A stretch of 50,239 nucleotides of DNA from assembly GCA_964438735.1 (NCBI GenBank), contig CAYTLW010000048.1:1-50239 (forward strand), written 5' to 3'. Each line of letters starts with the position of its first letter. Position 1 is the stretch's first letter. The DNA is from CAYTLW01 sp964438735 (GTDB lineage: Bacteria; Myxococcota_A; UBA9042). Positions 24,150-33,026 of the stretch are shown piece by piece. The notes beneath the pieces are model-generated. The model ran no database searches and was not told the origin of the DNA. It worked only from the letters and a program-made list of their open reading frames with translations. The position numbers and the translations under genes are program-made.

Positions 24150-24588
24150 GGGCTCCTCTGGGCAGAATCGGACGCGCATCGTAGCGTATCGGCCGGACAC
24201 CATGGAACGAGGCCCGCCGATCGGCACGATCGAGATCAAGTCAGGTGCGCTGTGGTTTGCAGGCGGCACGGAGGGCTCATTAGAAACCAGGGGGCTTCCG
24301 GGGGGCCAGACCCGGCCTGGCCGCTACCGCCCTCGGCTTCGACCGCCTCCGGCGCTCGACTCGCTCGCTGGCTCGCGAGACACCCTCAGTTGCTCCCCCT
24401 CCGCCCGGAAAAAGTCGGTTTGGGGCCGCACCCCAAAGCTTCGCCCCCGCTGGCGGCGCGGGGGCGGGCGCCGCGCCCGGCGCCCCCCCCCCCCCCCCCC
24501 CCGGGCGGGGCCCCCCGCGACCGGCTCCCGCCGGCCGCGAATGAGTCGCCTGTTGCATCCGGCGCTGGCCGCGGAGCCGGTGGGCGAC
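24150..24588. other. 439-base intergenic region with tandem hairpins and a C20 run
   Basis: No gene is seen between the FGE-like lipoprotein and ogt. The stretch is extremely GC-rich, with two tandem hairpins (24419-24466), then 20 consecutive C (24483-24502) and a G/C-rich tail. A GAGTCGCC/GGCGACTC inverted repeat spans 24544-24591 and overlaps the ogt stop. On the minus strand, GCTACGAT (24185-24178) is a possible -10 about 30 bases before the lipoprotein start. The homopolymer is a likely place for a length error. Confidence 0.6.
24405..24466 (-). terminator. Tandem hairpins downstream of ogt, probable terminator or repeat element
   Basis: TTTGGGG-CCGCA-CCCCAAA (24419-24437, 7-bp stem) is followed by CGCCCCCGC-7-GCGGGGGCG (24442-24466, 9-bp stem), with CCGGAAAAA just to the left (24405-24413). 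On the minus strand downstream of ogt these stems are followed by TTTTTCCGG. The layout resembles the double hairpin downstream of glyA at 38687-38735, which also has GCCGGAAAAA and a GGGGGCCG stem. Confidence 0.45.
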
Positions 24589-25146
24589 TCAGCAAGCCGG
24601 CGCCGAAGTGACGCGGGTGGAGACTGCGGCCCCGTATCGGGTCACCCCTTCCAGGCCGAGCAACATGCGCTTGGCATCCAGACCGCAGCCGAAGCCGCCG
24701 ATGCCGTTGCTGGCGACCACCCGGTGGCATGGGATCACGATGGGGATGGGGTTTCGATTCATGACCTGGCCTACAGCGCGGGCGGTGCCGGGGCGACCGG
24801 CCAGGGCGGCCAGCTCGCCGTAGCTGCAGGTCTGGCCGACCGGCACCCGACGCAGGGTCTCCAGGATCTGGCGCGTATAAGCGGGCAGACCCTCCAGGTC
24901 GACGGCCATGTCCAGCGGCGCTGAACCGCCGGCAAGCCAGCCCGCGATCGCCGCGATATCCGCTGCCAGTTCGTCCGGAGAGGCTGTCGATGGGCCCGGG
25001 CGCCGGCGCGCCAGTTCGGCGAGCAGCTCGGCTTCCTCGCCCCCGATCTTGACCATCAGCAGTCCCGCCTCGGAACGGACCAGCCAGACTCGGCCCAGGG
25101 CCGTCTCGCAGCTGGCGTGGTGCGTCGTCGATGTGCTCTGTCCCAT
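24589..25146 (-). CDS. ogt: Methylated-DNA--protein-cysteine S-methyltransferase
   Basis: This 185-residue suicide repair protein transfers alkyl groups from O6-alkylguanine (and O4-alkylthymine) to its own cysteine. The active-site motif IPCHRVV gives C140-H141-R142. The helix-turn-helix segment before it (SYGELAALAGRPGTARAVG) and the following GIGGFGCGLDAKRMLL are typical. There is no Ada-type N-terminal domain, so it is the Ogt/MGMT form. The start ATG 25146 has GGGAGG upstream; the open frame further upstream is not homologous. It is divergent from the Cys-rich lipoprotein gene, beyond which lies an AlkC-like gene, so two alkylation-repair genes flank that lipoprotein. Confidence 0.95.
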   Translation of the reverse strand: MGQSTSTTHHASCETALGRVWLVRSEAGLLMVKIGGEEAELLAELARRRPGPSTASPDELAADIAAIAGWLAGGSAPLDMAVDLEGLPAYTRQILETLRRVPVGQTCSYGELAALAGRPGTARAVGQVMNRNPIPIVIPCHRVVASNGIGGFGCGLDAKRMLLGLEGVTRYGAAVSTRVTSAPAC

Positions 25147-25291
25147 GTTGTCCTCCCGCTTCCTGTCGAAGGTCGGGCCCTCGTCGCAGCGTGCCCTGCC
25201 AACTTCGCTCCGACACCCCGTCCGGTCAACGGACGCCGGGACACAGACTGTCCCAAGCGCGGGCCGTATGGGGCGTGCGCCGTCTTGTTCA

Positions 25292-25320
25292 TTGAGGCGT
25301 CGAGGCGAAGTCGCTATGTT
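25292..25320 (+). promoter_or_regulatory. Candidate promoter of the Cys-rich lipoprotein gene
   Basis: TTGAGG (25292-25297), a 17-base spacer, then TATGTT (25315-25320) preceded by GC lie 47 bases upstream of the start ATG. Each hexamer matches the housekeeping consensus at four of six positions. It lies in the 220-base divergent region between ogt and this gene. Confidence 0.4.
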
Positions 25321-25366
25321 CTGCCGGCGCCGCCGCTCAGCCGACCATCGCCGCCACAGGCCAGCC

Positions 25367-28300
25367 ATGAAACGACTCTTCATCCTCGCGCTCGCCCTGC
25401 TCGGCGCGTGCAGCAACCAGACCCCCTACACGCCGGTCGGACAGGCGTGGCCACCGGGTATGGACACCACCGGTGTGCTCGATACCGGCTCTGACGCCGG
25501 GCCCGTCGACACCGCAACCCCGCCCGTGGATGCCGGCCCAGCAGACACAGGCGCCCCGGATGCCGGCCCGATCGACACCGGAACCGTGGACAGCGGACCC
25601 GCGGACGCGGGACCCGCCGACGTCGAGCCGACCTGCGTCGACTCCTGCCAGCCCGAAGGTGGCTGGCGTTGCACGGTGGACGGCAAGGGTCACCAACGCT
25701 GCGGGGATCTGGACGGCGACGGCTGTTTCGAGTGGTTTGACGTGGTGCCCTGTCCGGCCACCCAGGTCTGCACCGACGGATTGTGCGCGCCGAAATGTCC
25801 GGATCAGGATTGCACCGCAAAGGGCGCCAAGAAGTGCGACAAGAATGGCAAAACCGTCACCTGCTTCGACTTCAACGGCGACGGCTGCCTGGCCTGGGGC
25901 GGGGCCAAGTCCTGCCCCAAGGGCCAGGTCTGCGCCACAGGCTTCTGCGCCCTGTCTTGCAAGGATGCGTGCACCACCGTCGGCGCCAAGAAGTGCGAAG
26001 GAAAGTCCGTGGCCTCGTGCAGCGACAGCAACAAGGACGGCTGCCTGGACTGGGCCAAGACGACGCCATGTGGCGCCGCCCAGGTCTGTTCGAGCGGCTT
26101 CTGCACCGACACCTGCAAGGATGAGTGCACCACCAAGGGCGCCACCAAGTGCGACGCAGCCGGCGTTTTGACCTGCGACGACTACAGCAAGGATGGCTGC
26201 CTGCAGTGGGGCACCGCGGTCGCTTGCGCCAAGGGCCAGATCTGCTCCTCGGGCAAGTGCGCCACCACGTGCAAGGATGAGTGCACCGTCAAGGGCAGCA
26301 GCACCTGTCAGCTGGGCAAGGTCGCCACCTGCGGCGACTACGACGGCGACGGCTGCCTGCAGTGGGGCTCCTCGGTGCCCTGCGCCAAGGGGCTGGTCTG
26401 CAACGAGGGCAAGTGCGCCAAGACCTGCAGCGATGCCTGCACGGTCAAAGGAGCCAAGCAATGTTCGCCAGCGGGCAAGGTGCAGCAATGCGGCGACTTC
26501 GACGGCGACGGCTGCCTGCAATGGGGCTCGGGCGTGGACTGCGCCAAGGGCACCGTGTGCAGCAACGGCGCCTGCGCCATCTCCTGCAAGGACGCCTGCA
26601 AGGCCACGGGCGTCAAACAATGTGTGCCCGGCAGCAAGACCCAGTGGCAGTCTTGCGGCGACGTCAACAAGGACGGCTGCCTGGAGTGGGGTACCCCACA
26701 ATCCTGCGGGCAGAATCTCGTCTGCGCGGGCGCCGGCGCGTGCGAAAAGACCTGCAAATCCACCTGCAGCAAGGTCGGCGCAAAAACCTGCATCGGCGAG
26801 GCCATCGGGACCTGCGGCGACTTCAACAAGGATGGCTGCCTGGAGTGGGGCACACCGGCGCCCTGCAACGCCGCACAAGCGTGCAACGCCGGCAAATGCA
26901 CCGCCAAGCCGCCGCCGGCGAAGGTGGTGATCAACGAGCTGGTCTATGACAGCGCAGGTGCCGATACGGAGGTCTTCCTCGAGCTGCGCGGACCAGTCGG
27001 CACACCGCTGGCGGGCTTTTCGCTGGTCGGCGTCAACGGCAAGGGCGGCGTCGAGTACGCCACCGTGCCCGTGATCGGCAAGATCGGCGCCGACGGCTAC
27101 TTCGTGGTGGCCCATACCAAGTCCACCGGCGCCGTCGCCGCCGCGGCCGACCAGAAGCATGATGGGGTCGACTTCCAGAACGGCGCCGACAGCGTCGTCT
27201 TGCGATTTGGCGCCCAGACGGTGGATGCGGTCGGGTATGGCATCTTCAGCGCGTCCATGGTCTTCAAGGGCGAAGGCAAGCCGACGGTCGACGTGACGTC
27301 CGGGCAGTCTCTGGGCCGCGATCACCTGGGGACGGATACGGACAACAACCAGGTCGACTTCCAGGCCATCGCCAAGCAGACGCCGGGCGCTGCGAACCCC
27401 AAACCCTGCGCCCCCAAGACCTGCAAGGCGCTGGGCGCGGTCTGCGGCCCGGTCAACGACGGCTGCGGCAAGGTGCTCAAGTGCGGCGACTGCCCGCCCG
27501 GCAAGATCTGCGGCGCCGACCATAAGTGCGGCGATAAACCCTGCGAACCCAAGACGTGCAAGGCGTTATCCATCGCCTGCGGGCCGGCGTCGGACGGCTG
27601 CAAGAAGACGCTCGACTGCGGCAAGTGCGGTGCTGGCACGGTCTGCGACAAGGGTAAATGCGTCTGCCAGCCCAAGACCTGCAAGATGCTCAACAAGTTC
27701 TGCGGGGCGGCGAATGACGGCTGCGGCAAGACCCTGGCCTGCGGCAGCTGCGCCGACGGCAAGACCTGCAGCAACGGCCAGTGCATCTGCACTCCCAAGA
27801 CCTGCAAGGGGCTCGGCGTGACCTGCGGAACACCGCCCGACGGCTGTGGCAAAAAGCTCGCCTGCGGCACCTGCTCCAGCGGCAAGGTCTGCGGCCCGTC
27901 AGGGCAGTGCAACTGCGCACCCAAGAACTGCAAAGACCTGGGGCTGAGCTGCGGCCCGGCATCGGATGGCTGCGGCAAGGCGCTCAGCTGCGGCGACTGC
28001 GGGGCCGACAAGACCTGCAACAAGGGCCAGTGCGTCTGCAAACCCAAAGCCTGCGGCGAGCTCGGCTGCGGCAAGCAGAACGACGGCTGTGGCCAGACCA
28101 TCGACTGCGGCCCCTGCGGCGGCCAGTGCGGGCTCATCTGCCCGGCCGGCTGGCAACCGGACAGCCAGGCGGTGTGTACCGGCGGCGACAACAAGGGCAT
28201 CAACCTGAGTTACTGCACGGTCAAGGTTGGCGGCTCCATCACCCACAACGGCAAAAAACCCGCCGTCAGCAAGTACTGCGGACCCAATANNNNNNNNNNN

Positions 28301-29144
28301 NNNNNNNNNNNNNNNNNNNNNNNNNNNNNNNNNNNNNNNNNNNNNNNNNNNNNNNNNNNNNNNNNNNNNNNNNNNNNNNNNNNNNNNNNTCCCCGGCACC
28401 TACAAGGTCTCCGTCTACGGCACCAGCAACTACGCCGACTTCCCGCTCTGGGGCACCCAGGTCATCCACCCCAAGCTGGACCTGAAGGCCGACAAGTCCG
28501 GCCTGGTGCTGGATTATAAGAGCGTCACCATCAGCGGCAGCATCACCCACAACGGCAACAAACCCAGCGTCAGCAAGTACTGCGGGCCCAATACCAACAG
28601 CTCGTCGACCTACGCCCAGGTGGAGCTCAAAGAGGTCACCTGGGGCTACTCCTACAAGGCCGAACTGCGCTGCAAAGACGCCGCCAAGAAGGGTTTTGAC
28701 TGGACCAAGACGATCTTCCCCGGCACCTACAAGGTCTCCGTCTACGGCACCAGCAACTACGCCGACTTCCCCATCTGGGGCACCCAGGTCATCCATCCGA
28801 AGCTGAGCCTGCCGCAAAACAAGTCGGGCATCGTGCTGGACTACAAGTCGGTCACGGTGGGCGGCGCCATCTTCGCCAACGGTGTCACACCGGCGACCTC
28901 GAAGTACTGCGGGCCCAATACCAACAGCTCCTCCACCTACGCCCAGGTGGAGTGGGCCGAGCTCACCTGGGGCTACAAGTACACCATCGCCCTGCGCTGC
29001 AAAGACGCCGCCAAGGTGGGCTTCAACTGGTCCAAGCAGATCTTCCCGGGCACTTACAAGGTCTCGGTATACGGCACCAGCAACTACGCCAACTTCCCCA
29101 TCTGGGGCACGCAGGTCGTGGTGCCGAAGATCCAGGTGAACTGA
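25367..29144 (+). CDS. Very large modular cysteine-rich lipoprotein, interrupted by a scaffold gap
   Basis: This outer-surface lipoprotein has its lipobox at LGAC15, then a Asp/Thr/Pro/Gly linker. Next come eight ~47-residue Cys-rich units with the core GDxDGDGCLxWG (about residues 85-520), a lamin-tail-like (LTD) domain starting KVVINELVYDSAGADTEVFL, six ~41-residue units of the type CxPKTCKxLGxxCGxxxDGCGK, and finally a 109-residue tandem repeat (about 3 copies, ending VVPKIQVN). The gap 28290-28389 lies inside the first 109-residue copy. The frames on its two sides differ, but they agree if the real gap is a multiple of three; one missing stretch of 123 bases restores a perfect 327-base period. 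The protein is therefore probably one intact gene. The Cys-dense units suggest a disulfide-rigid extracellular rod. Its ligand is unknown. Confidence 0.85.
28220..29141 (+). repeat. 327-base (109-residue) tandem repeat, about three copies
   Basis: Copies start near 28220, 28524 and 28851. Copies two and three are exactly 327 bases apart. The sequence after the gap (from 28390) matches the second copy from 28717, again 327 bases away, and the two are almost identical over the FPGTYKVSVYGTSNYADFP part. Each copy encodes a beta-rich module with CGPNTNSSSTYAQVE and GTYKVSVYGTSNYA, perhaps a transthyretin- or Ig-like sandwich. The true copy number is uncertain because of the gap. Confidence 0.85.
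28290..28389. other. Scaffold gap of 100 N inside the tandem repeat
   Basis: Exactly 100 N replace unknown sequence. By the 327-base period the expected missing length is 123 bases, or 123 plus whole copies. Near-identical repeats are the likely reason that assembly failed here. Confidence 0.95.
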
Positions 29145-29180
29145 GCGGCGGCGCGCGGTGCCGGCGTTCGTCGAGATCGC

Positions 29181-30311
29181 TCAGTCGGCCAGCAAGGTCA
29201 CGGTCGTCTCGGCCATTTCGGCGCCGTTGACCAGCAGCACGATGCGATGCGGGCCAGGCCGATGCCGGCGCACCGACACGTCCTTGAAGTGCTGCTTCTT
29301 GTCCGCGCTCAGCGCCTCGTTCGCCGGCAGGCTGCAGGTCCGCCACTTGAACACCTTCGGCGAGGTACCGCGCGCCTTCTGGTAGTGCACCGCATAGTCG
29401 ATGACCAGCTGCTGGGCCGCTGATGACGCCGACACCAGGCGCAGGGACAGGCGCACATGGCCGCCGATGGCTACACGATCGGGTGTCACCTCGAGCGTCG
29501 CTTCGGCCACCTCCGCCGGGCCGAAGCCGAGCACTGCCAGGGCCCCCGAATGACCCGCTTTGACCAGGGATCGGAGGGCGTGACGTACCAGCCAGGCCCG
29601 CTCCTTGCTGGCGCCCTGCATCCACTGGCCGCAGACCTGCACGGTGCGTTCAGGATGATCCTTGGCGATGTCGTTGAGGTGGTTGGCCACCGAGCGCCGC
29701 ACATAGAGCTCCGGGTCGTCCTTGAGATGCTCCAGCAAGGCCAGGGTGGGCTCGGGATCGGCGACGAAGGCGCGCAAACGCTGGCCCCAGGGCAGGCGGG
29801 GACGGGTGCCTTCGGAGACCAGTCGGCGCACGTGGGGATTGGCATCGGCCGCCCACTCATGGAGCATCGCCATCGAGCGCTCGGGATACCGAACCAGGTA
29901 GGGCCGCACCGCGAACTCGCAGCTGAAGCGTTGGGTCAGCTCCTTCATGGCCGCGAACGCCGCCTCGAAGTGCTCCAGACCGCTGTCCTGCACGTACTGG
30001 CAGAGCACCCAGATCATGAAGCCGCCGCTGGTCACCTCCTCGGTGGACTGCAAGGGCGGCGGCAGGCAAGCGACGACATGTCGGGCCGCAGTGGGGAAGT
30101 CATCGGCCAGGTGCGTCTTTACGGCGCCTGCCACATGCCGGATCCGATCCTTGAGCTCCAGGTCGAGCAGCCCGTCGCTGGCCGCGGCGATGAAGTCCTG
30201 CTCGGCAAAGTCGTCGTCCACGGCGGCCAGCCGAGCCGCCAGTTCGCTCACCACGGCGACGTTGATGAGGTCCTTGAAGGGCCGATTCTCGGTGGCTTTG
30301 TCGGCGGGCAT
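29181..30311 (-). CDS. AlkC-like DNA alkylation repair protein (HEAT-like repeats plus Ig-like C-terminus)
   Basis: This 376-residue predicted DNA glycosylase of the AlkC/AlkD superfamily excises alkylated bases such as 3-methyladenine. Helical HEAT-like repeats fill about residues 1-255, with family-like segments RYPERSMAMLHEWAADANPH, VRRLVSEGTRPRLPWG and YVRRSVANHLNDIAKDHPER. The last ~110 residues are beta-rich and Ig-like (GGHVRLSLRLVSASSAAQQL to the end), as in known AlkC proteins and unlike AlkD. The start ATG 30311 has AGGAA upstream. It is convergent with the Cys-rich lipoprotein and, with ogt on the other side, brackets it with alkylation repair genes. Confidence 0.88.
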   Translation of the reverse strand: MPADKATENRPFKDLINVAVVSELAARLAAVDDDFAEQDFIAAASDGLLDLELKDRIRHVAGAVKTHLADDFPTAARHVVACLPPPLQSTEEVTSGGFMIWVLCQYVQDSGLEHFEAAFAAMKELTQRFSCEFAVRPYLVRYPERSMAMLHEWAADANPHVRRLVSEGTRPRLPWGQRLRAFVADPEPTLALLEHLKDDPELYVRRSVANHLNDIAKDHPERTVQVCGQWMQGASKERAWLVRHALRSLVKAGHSGALAVLGFGPAEVAEATLEVTPDRVAIGGHVRLSLRLVSASSAAQQLVIDYAVHYQKARGTSPKVFKWRTCSLPANEALSADKKQHFKDVSVRRHRPGPHRIVLLVNGAEMAETTVTLLAD

Positions 30312-30343
30312 GGCGTTCCTGCTGCGGCGCGGTGCGCGTGATG

Positions 30344-30359
30344 GCTGCAGCATTGCAGC
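30344..30359. promoter_or_regulatory. Inverted repeat in the alkC / HEAT-protein divergent region
   Basis: GCTGCA-GCAT-TGCAGC is a 6-bp stem with a 4-base centre, lying 33 bases upstream of the alkC-like start and 76 upstream of the plus-strand gene. Its TGCAG half-sites resemble the palindrome at 40144-40157. It could be an operator. On the plus strand, TATGCT (30396-30401) is a possible -10, 33 bases before the ATG. Confidence 0.3.
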
Positions 30360-30434
30360 ACAGGATCACGCGCCTGCATATGGAGCACGTCCGTGTATGC
30401 TCGCCACAGCCGACGGTGGCGATGGAGGTGAAGG

Positions 30435-31826
30435 ATGAGAGCAACGACATGCGCCCTCCTCCTCGGCATGGTGGTGGCCCTGACGCCGTGGGATCTGCAA
30501 GCCAGCGGCGGCTACGGCACACGTTTCGTTGGCGAGGACTTTGGCCTGAGCTTCGAGAGCGGCGTACGCAAGCGCTTTGTCAGCGGCGAGCAGGCGCGGC
30601 GCTACATGGCCGCGTGGGATCGGCGCTACTACGGCCACCTGAGTCGGGCGCTGCCGGCGGCGTCGGCCCTGCTCAACAAGGCCCGCAAGCGGGGGCTGGG
30701 CGTCGGCAAGCTGCGCCTGGATCTGGACGCCCTGCAGCTGGCCGATCCGGCCGAGGTCGAGCGCATCGATCGACGTGCCCTGCCGGTCAACATCAGCTTC
30801 AGGCTGGGCGCCAAGGGGCCGCTATCCCAGCGGATCGAGCTGACCCTGGTTCGACCTGCCAAAGCCACGGCGATGAAACGCCTGCAGCGGTCTCTGGATG
30901 CCGTGCTGGCCTACGGGCGAGGCAAGGACGAAGGCGACGATTTGGCCGAGGCGCCGCTCGCCGTGCGTCGGCCCACCCCAGCGTGTGCCTTCGACGGCGT
31001 CTTCGCCGCCTACGTGGGGTCCAAGGACAAGTCCCTCCTGTCGGCGCAACCTGCCTTGAAGCGCCGATTCCAAGACCAGCTGGGCCGCATCATGCCCGGG
31101 TTGCAGGCGCGATTCAGCGCGCCCAAAGCGGCCAGTCAACTCGGCGTCGACAAGCTGCTGCCGGTCAAGCCCGTGGCCAGGGCGCTGGCGGGCGATGACC
31201 TGTGCGCGATCTTCAACCCTTGGGGACCGCTGGTGGACGACGGCCCGCCCGCGTTGCTCCGCATGGACATGCAGGTGGGCCGGGTCCAGGTCATCGTGAT
31301 GCTGGCGGCCAATAAATACGACTGGGGCAAGGTCAACGACACCCTGCAGACCTGGCTCGAGGAGGTCGCCGGCACGCGGCACAATCGCGTCATTGAGCGA
31401 CAAGGGCGCTACCTGGTGCTGTCGCGCCGCGGCGATCGAGAGCGCAGCGACGTGTTGTGGCAGATGGCGGACAGTCGGGAACCGCGTTTCGTCGCCCTGC
31501 TCGGCCCGATGATCCGCGATCGCAAGGCCAGCTCCAGTGTGCGCACCAAGGCGGCCGAAATCCTGGCCAGGATCGACCAGCCGATCCGGCGCCGGGTCTT
31601 CCTCGCCGTGCTCTCCAATGGCCGCGAGAAGAACAACCAGGTGCGCCAGGTCGCCGCCCGGGCGCTGGCAAGCTATGACGACCGAAAGATCGTCAAATTG
31701 CTGACGGGAATCGCCAACGACGAATCCGCGGACTGGAACCTGCGCACCGCCTGTCGCGAGTCCCTGGCCACCATCGCGGCGCGCAACAAGAGCAAGAAAC
31801 GCGGCAAGGGCAGGAGCTCACCATGA
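30435..31826 (+). CDS. Secreted protein with HEAT-like C-terminus, function unknown
   Basis: This 463-residue protein has a cleavable signal peptide (cleavage near LQA-SGG, residue 23). The middle contains no recognised enzyme motif. The last ~150 residues form alpha-helical pairs (SSSVRTKAAEILARIDQPIR, VRQVAARALASYDDRKIVKL) like HEAT repeats, then a very basic tail (KSKKRGKGRSS). The start ATG 30435 is supported by GGAGGTGAAGG directly upstream. Its stop overlaps the start of the next gene (ATGA, 31823-31826), so the two are translationally coupled. A shared job with the dehydrogenase cannot be deduced. Confidence 0.82.
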   Translation: MRATTCALLLGMVVALTPWDLQASGGYGTRFVGEDFGLSFESGVRKRFVSGEQARRYMAAWDRRYYGHLSRALPAASALLNKARKRGLGVGKLRLDLDALQLADPAEVERIDRRALPVNISFRLGAKGPLSQRIELTLVRPAKATAMKRLQRSLDAVLAYGRGKDEGDDLAEAPLAVRRPTPACAFDGVFAAYVGSKDKSLLSAQPALKRRFQDQLGRIMPGLQARFSAPKAASQLGVDKLLPVKPVARALAGDDLCAIFNPWGPLVDDGPPALLRMDMQVGRVQVIVMLAANKYDWGKVNDTLQTWLEEVAGTRHNRVIERQGRYLVLSRRGDRERSDVLWQMADSREPRFVALLGPMIRDRKASSSVRTKAAEILARIDQPIRRRVFLAVLSNGREKNNQVRQVAARALASYDDRKIVKLLTGIANDESADWNLRTACRESLATIAARNKSKKRGKGRSSP

Positions 31827-32614
31827 ACGCCCCCCTCCGCATCGCCCTGGTCACCGGCGCCAGCGGCGCCATCGGCGAAGCCATCGCCCGTCAGATCGCC
31901 GCCACCGAAGGCCACGGCGTGGTCCTGGTCGGCCGCCACAAGGGCCGCATCGCCGCCGCTGCTGAGCGAGTCGCCAAAGCCACCGACAACCGCCACGTCC
32001 GCCACGAGGTGGTCGATCTCTCCCGCCAGGCCGACATCCAGGCCCTGCGCGATCGCTGGTCGGGGCCGCTGCACATCCTGGTCAACAACGCCGCCGAGAC
32101 CCCCCGCAGCCGCCTGGAGACCGCCGAAGGCATCGAGCGGCAGTTCGCCAGCAACGTGCTCGGCTATTTCTGGATGATGACCCTGTTCGAAGATCTCCTC
32201 CGGACCCACGCCCCCAGCCGGGTCGTCAACGTGGCCAGCTACTGGGCCGGCGGCCTCGACCTGGACGACCTGCAATTCCAGCGCCGCCCCTACGACAACG
32301 ACAGCGCGTATCGGCAGAGCAAGCAGGCCAATCGCATGCTCACCGTCGCCTTCGCCAACCAGGTCGGCGACAGCCATATCGCCGTCAACGCCTGCCACCC
32401 CGGCGACGTGAACTCCAAGCTGAGCAACGACCTCGGCTTCGGTGGCCACGAGTCGCCAGACGCGGGCGCCCGCACGCCGGCCTGGCTGGCGACTACAGCG
32501 GCGGGGCGGGAGAACACCGGGCGCTATTTCGAGGGGCAGCGGGAGAAGGTCTGTCGTTTTGGTCAGGACAGCCGGGCGGTCGAGGCGTTGTGGCGGGTTT
32601 GCTCGGCGGTTTGA
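31823..32614 (+). CDS. Short-chain dehydrogenase/reductase
   Basis: This 263-residue classical SDR oxidoreductase shows the NAD(P)-binding motif TGASGAIG (11-18), the structural NNAA motif, a catalytic Ser in VVNVASYW, and the catalytic YRQSK (Tyr-x3-Lys). The PGDVNS segment after the active site is also typical. The overall pattern resembles the retinol-dehydrogenase/protochlorophyllide-reductase-like branch, but the substrate is not predictable. The start ATG overlaps the stop of the preceding secreted-protein gene by 4 bases and has AGGAG upstream. It is convergent with the interrupted choice-of-anchor gene. Confidence 0.92.
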   Translation: MNAPLRIALVTGASGAIGEAIARQIAATEGHGVVLVGRHKGRIAAAAERVAKATDNRHVRHEVVDLSRQADIQALRDRWSGPLHILVNNAAETPRSRLETAEGIERQFASNVLGYFWMMTLFEDLLRTHAPSRVVNVASYWAGGLDLDDLQFQRRPYDNDSAYRQSKQANRMLTVAFANQVGDSHIAVNACHPGDVNSKLSNDLGFGGHESPDAGARTPAWLATTAAGRENTGRYFEGQREKVCRFGQDSRAVEALWRVCSAV

Positions 32615-32669
32615 AGGGCCGGCCGGGGGTTGGGGCACCGCAGCGAGGGCGCCTTCGCGGCCAGCACCC

Positions 32670-33026
32670 TCACGGGAAACACTCGGCGACGTAGTGGATG
32701 GACACGATCTGGCCGACGCTCGCCGCACACGTACCACCTTGGCTCTTGGGCACCAACTGGACGCTGTTGGAGGTGGGCTCGTACTTCCAGCCCTTGGCGC
32801 CAGGCGGGCACACGCTGCCGCAGCTGGCCTTGGCTCCGGGGCAGGGCTTGTCGCCGATGGTGACCGCAATTGTCGACGGCTGGGCTTTCGTCGCGAGGAA
32901 GAAGCGCGGCTCGAGATTGGCTGCGATATTGGCAATCTTCTTCAACGCGACGCCGTAGTCAGAGGCGCAGGCGCTGGCCGTGACGCCCCCGGTCGTCTGG
33001 GCGATGACCACGTAGCGCTTGCCCGT
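32670..33026 (-). pseudogene. C-terminal remainder of the VWA-like protein, beyond an in-frame TAG
   Basis: The 118 codons downstream of the TAG at 33029-33027 remain open in the same frame, ending at a TGA (32672-32670). They encode YVVIAQTTGGVTASACASDY, then LEPRFFLATKAQPSTIAVTI, which is the normal ending of this VWA-like domain in related choice-of-anchor proteins. The piece has no plausible start of its own. It is thus the lost C-terminus of the gene at 33027-35390, separated by one nonsense codon or one sequencing error. Confidence 0.75.

Noticed and set aside
24908..25366. Long open frame extending the Cys-rich lipoprotein upstream by ~150 codons
   Set aside because: The extension runs antisense through ogt, is Ser/Ala/Arg-rich noise, and would hide the signal peptide and lipobox that begin at 25367.
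25337..27523. Minus-strand frame of 728 codons in the Cys-rich gene, repetitive Ala/Gly/Val sequence
   Set aside because: Its repetition only mirrors the plus-strand Cys repeats.
28220..29141. Tandem 327-base repeat considered as a CRISPR or mobile element
   Set aside because: The units are in-frame protein-coding modules, with no spacers, terminal repeats or target duplications.
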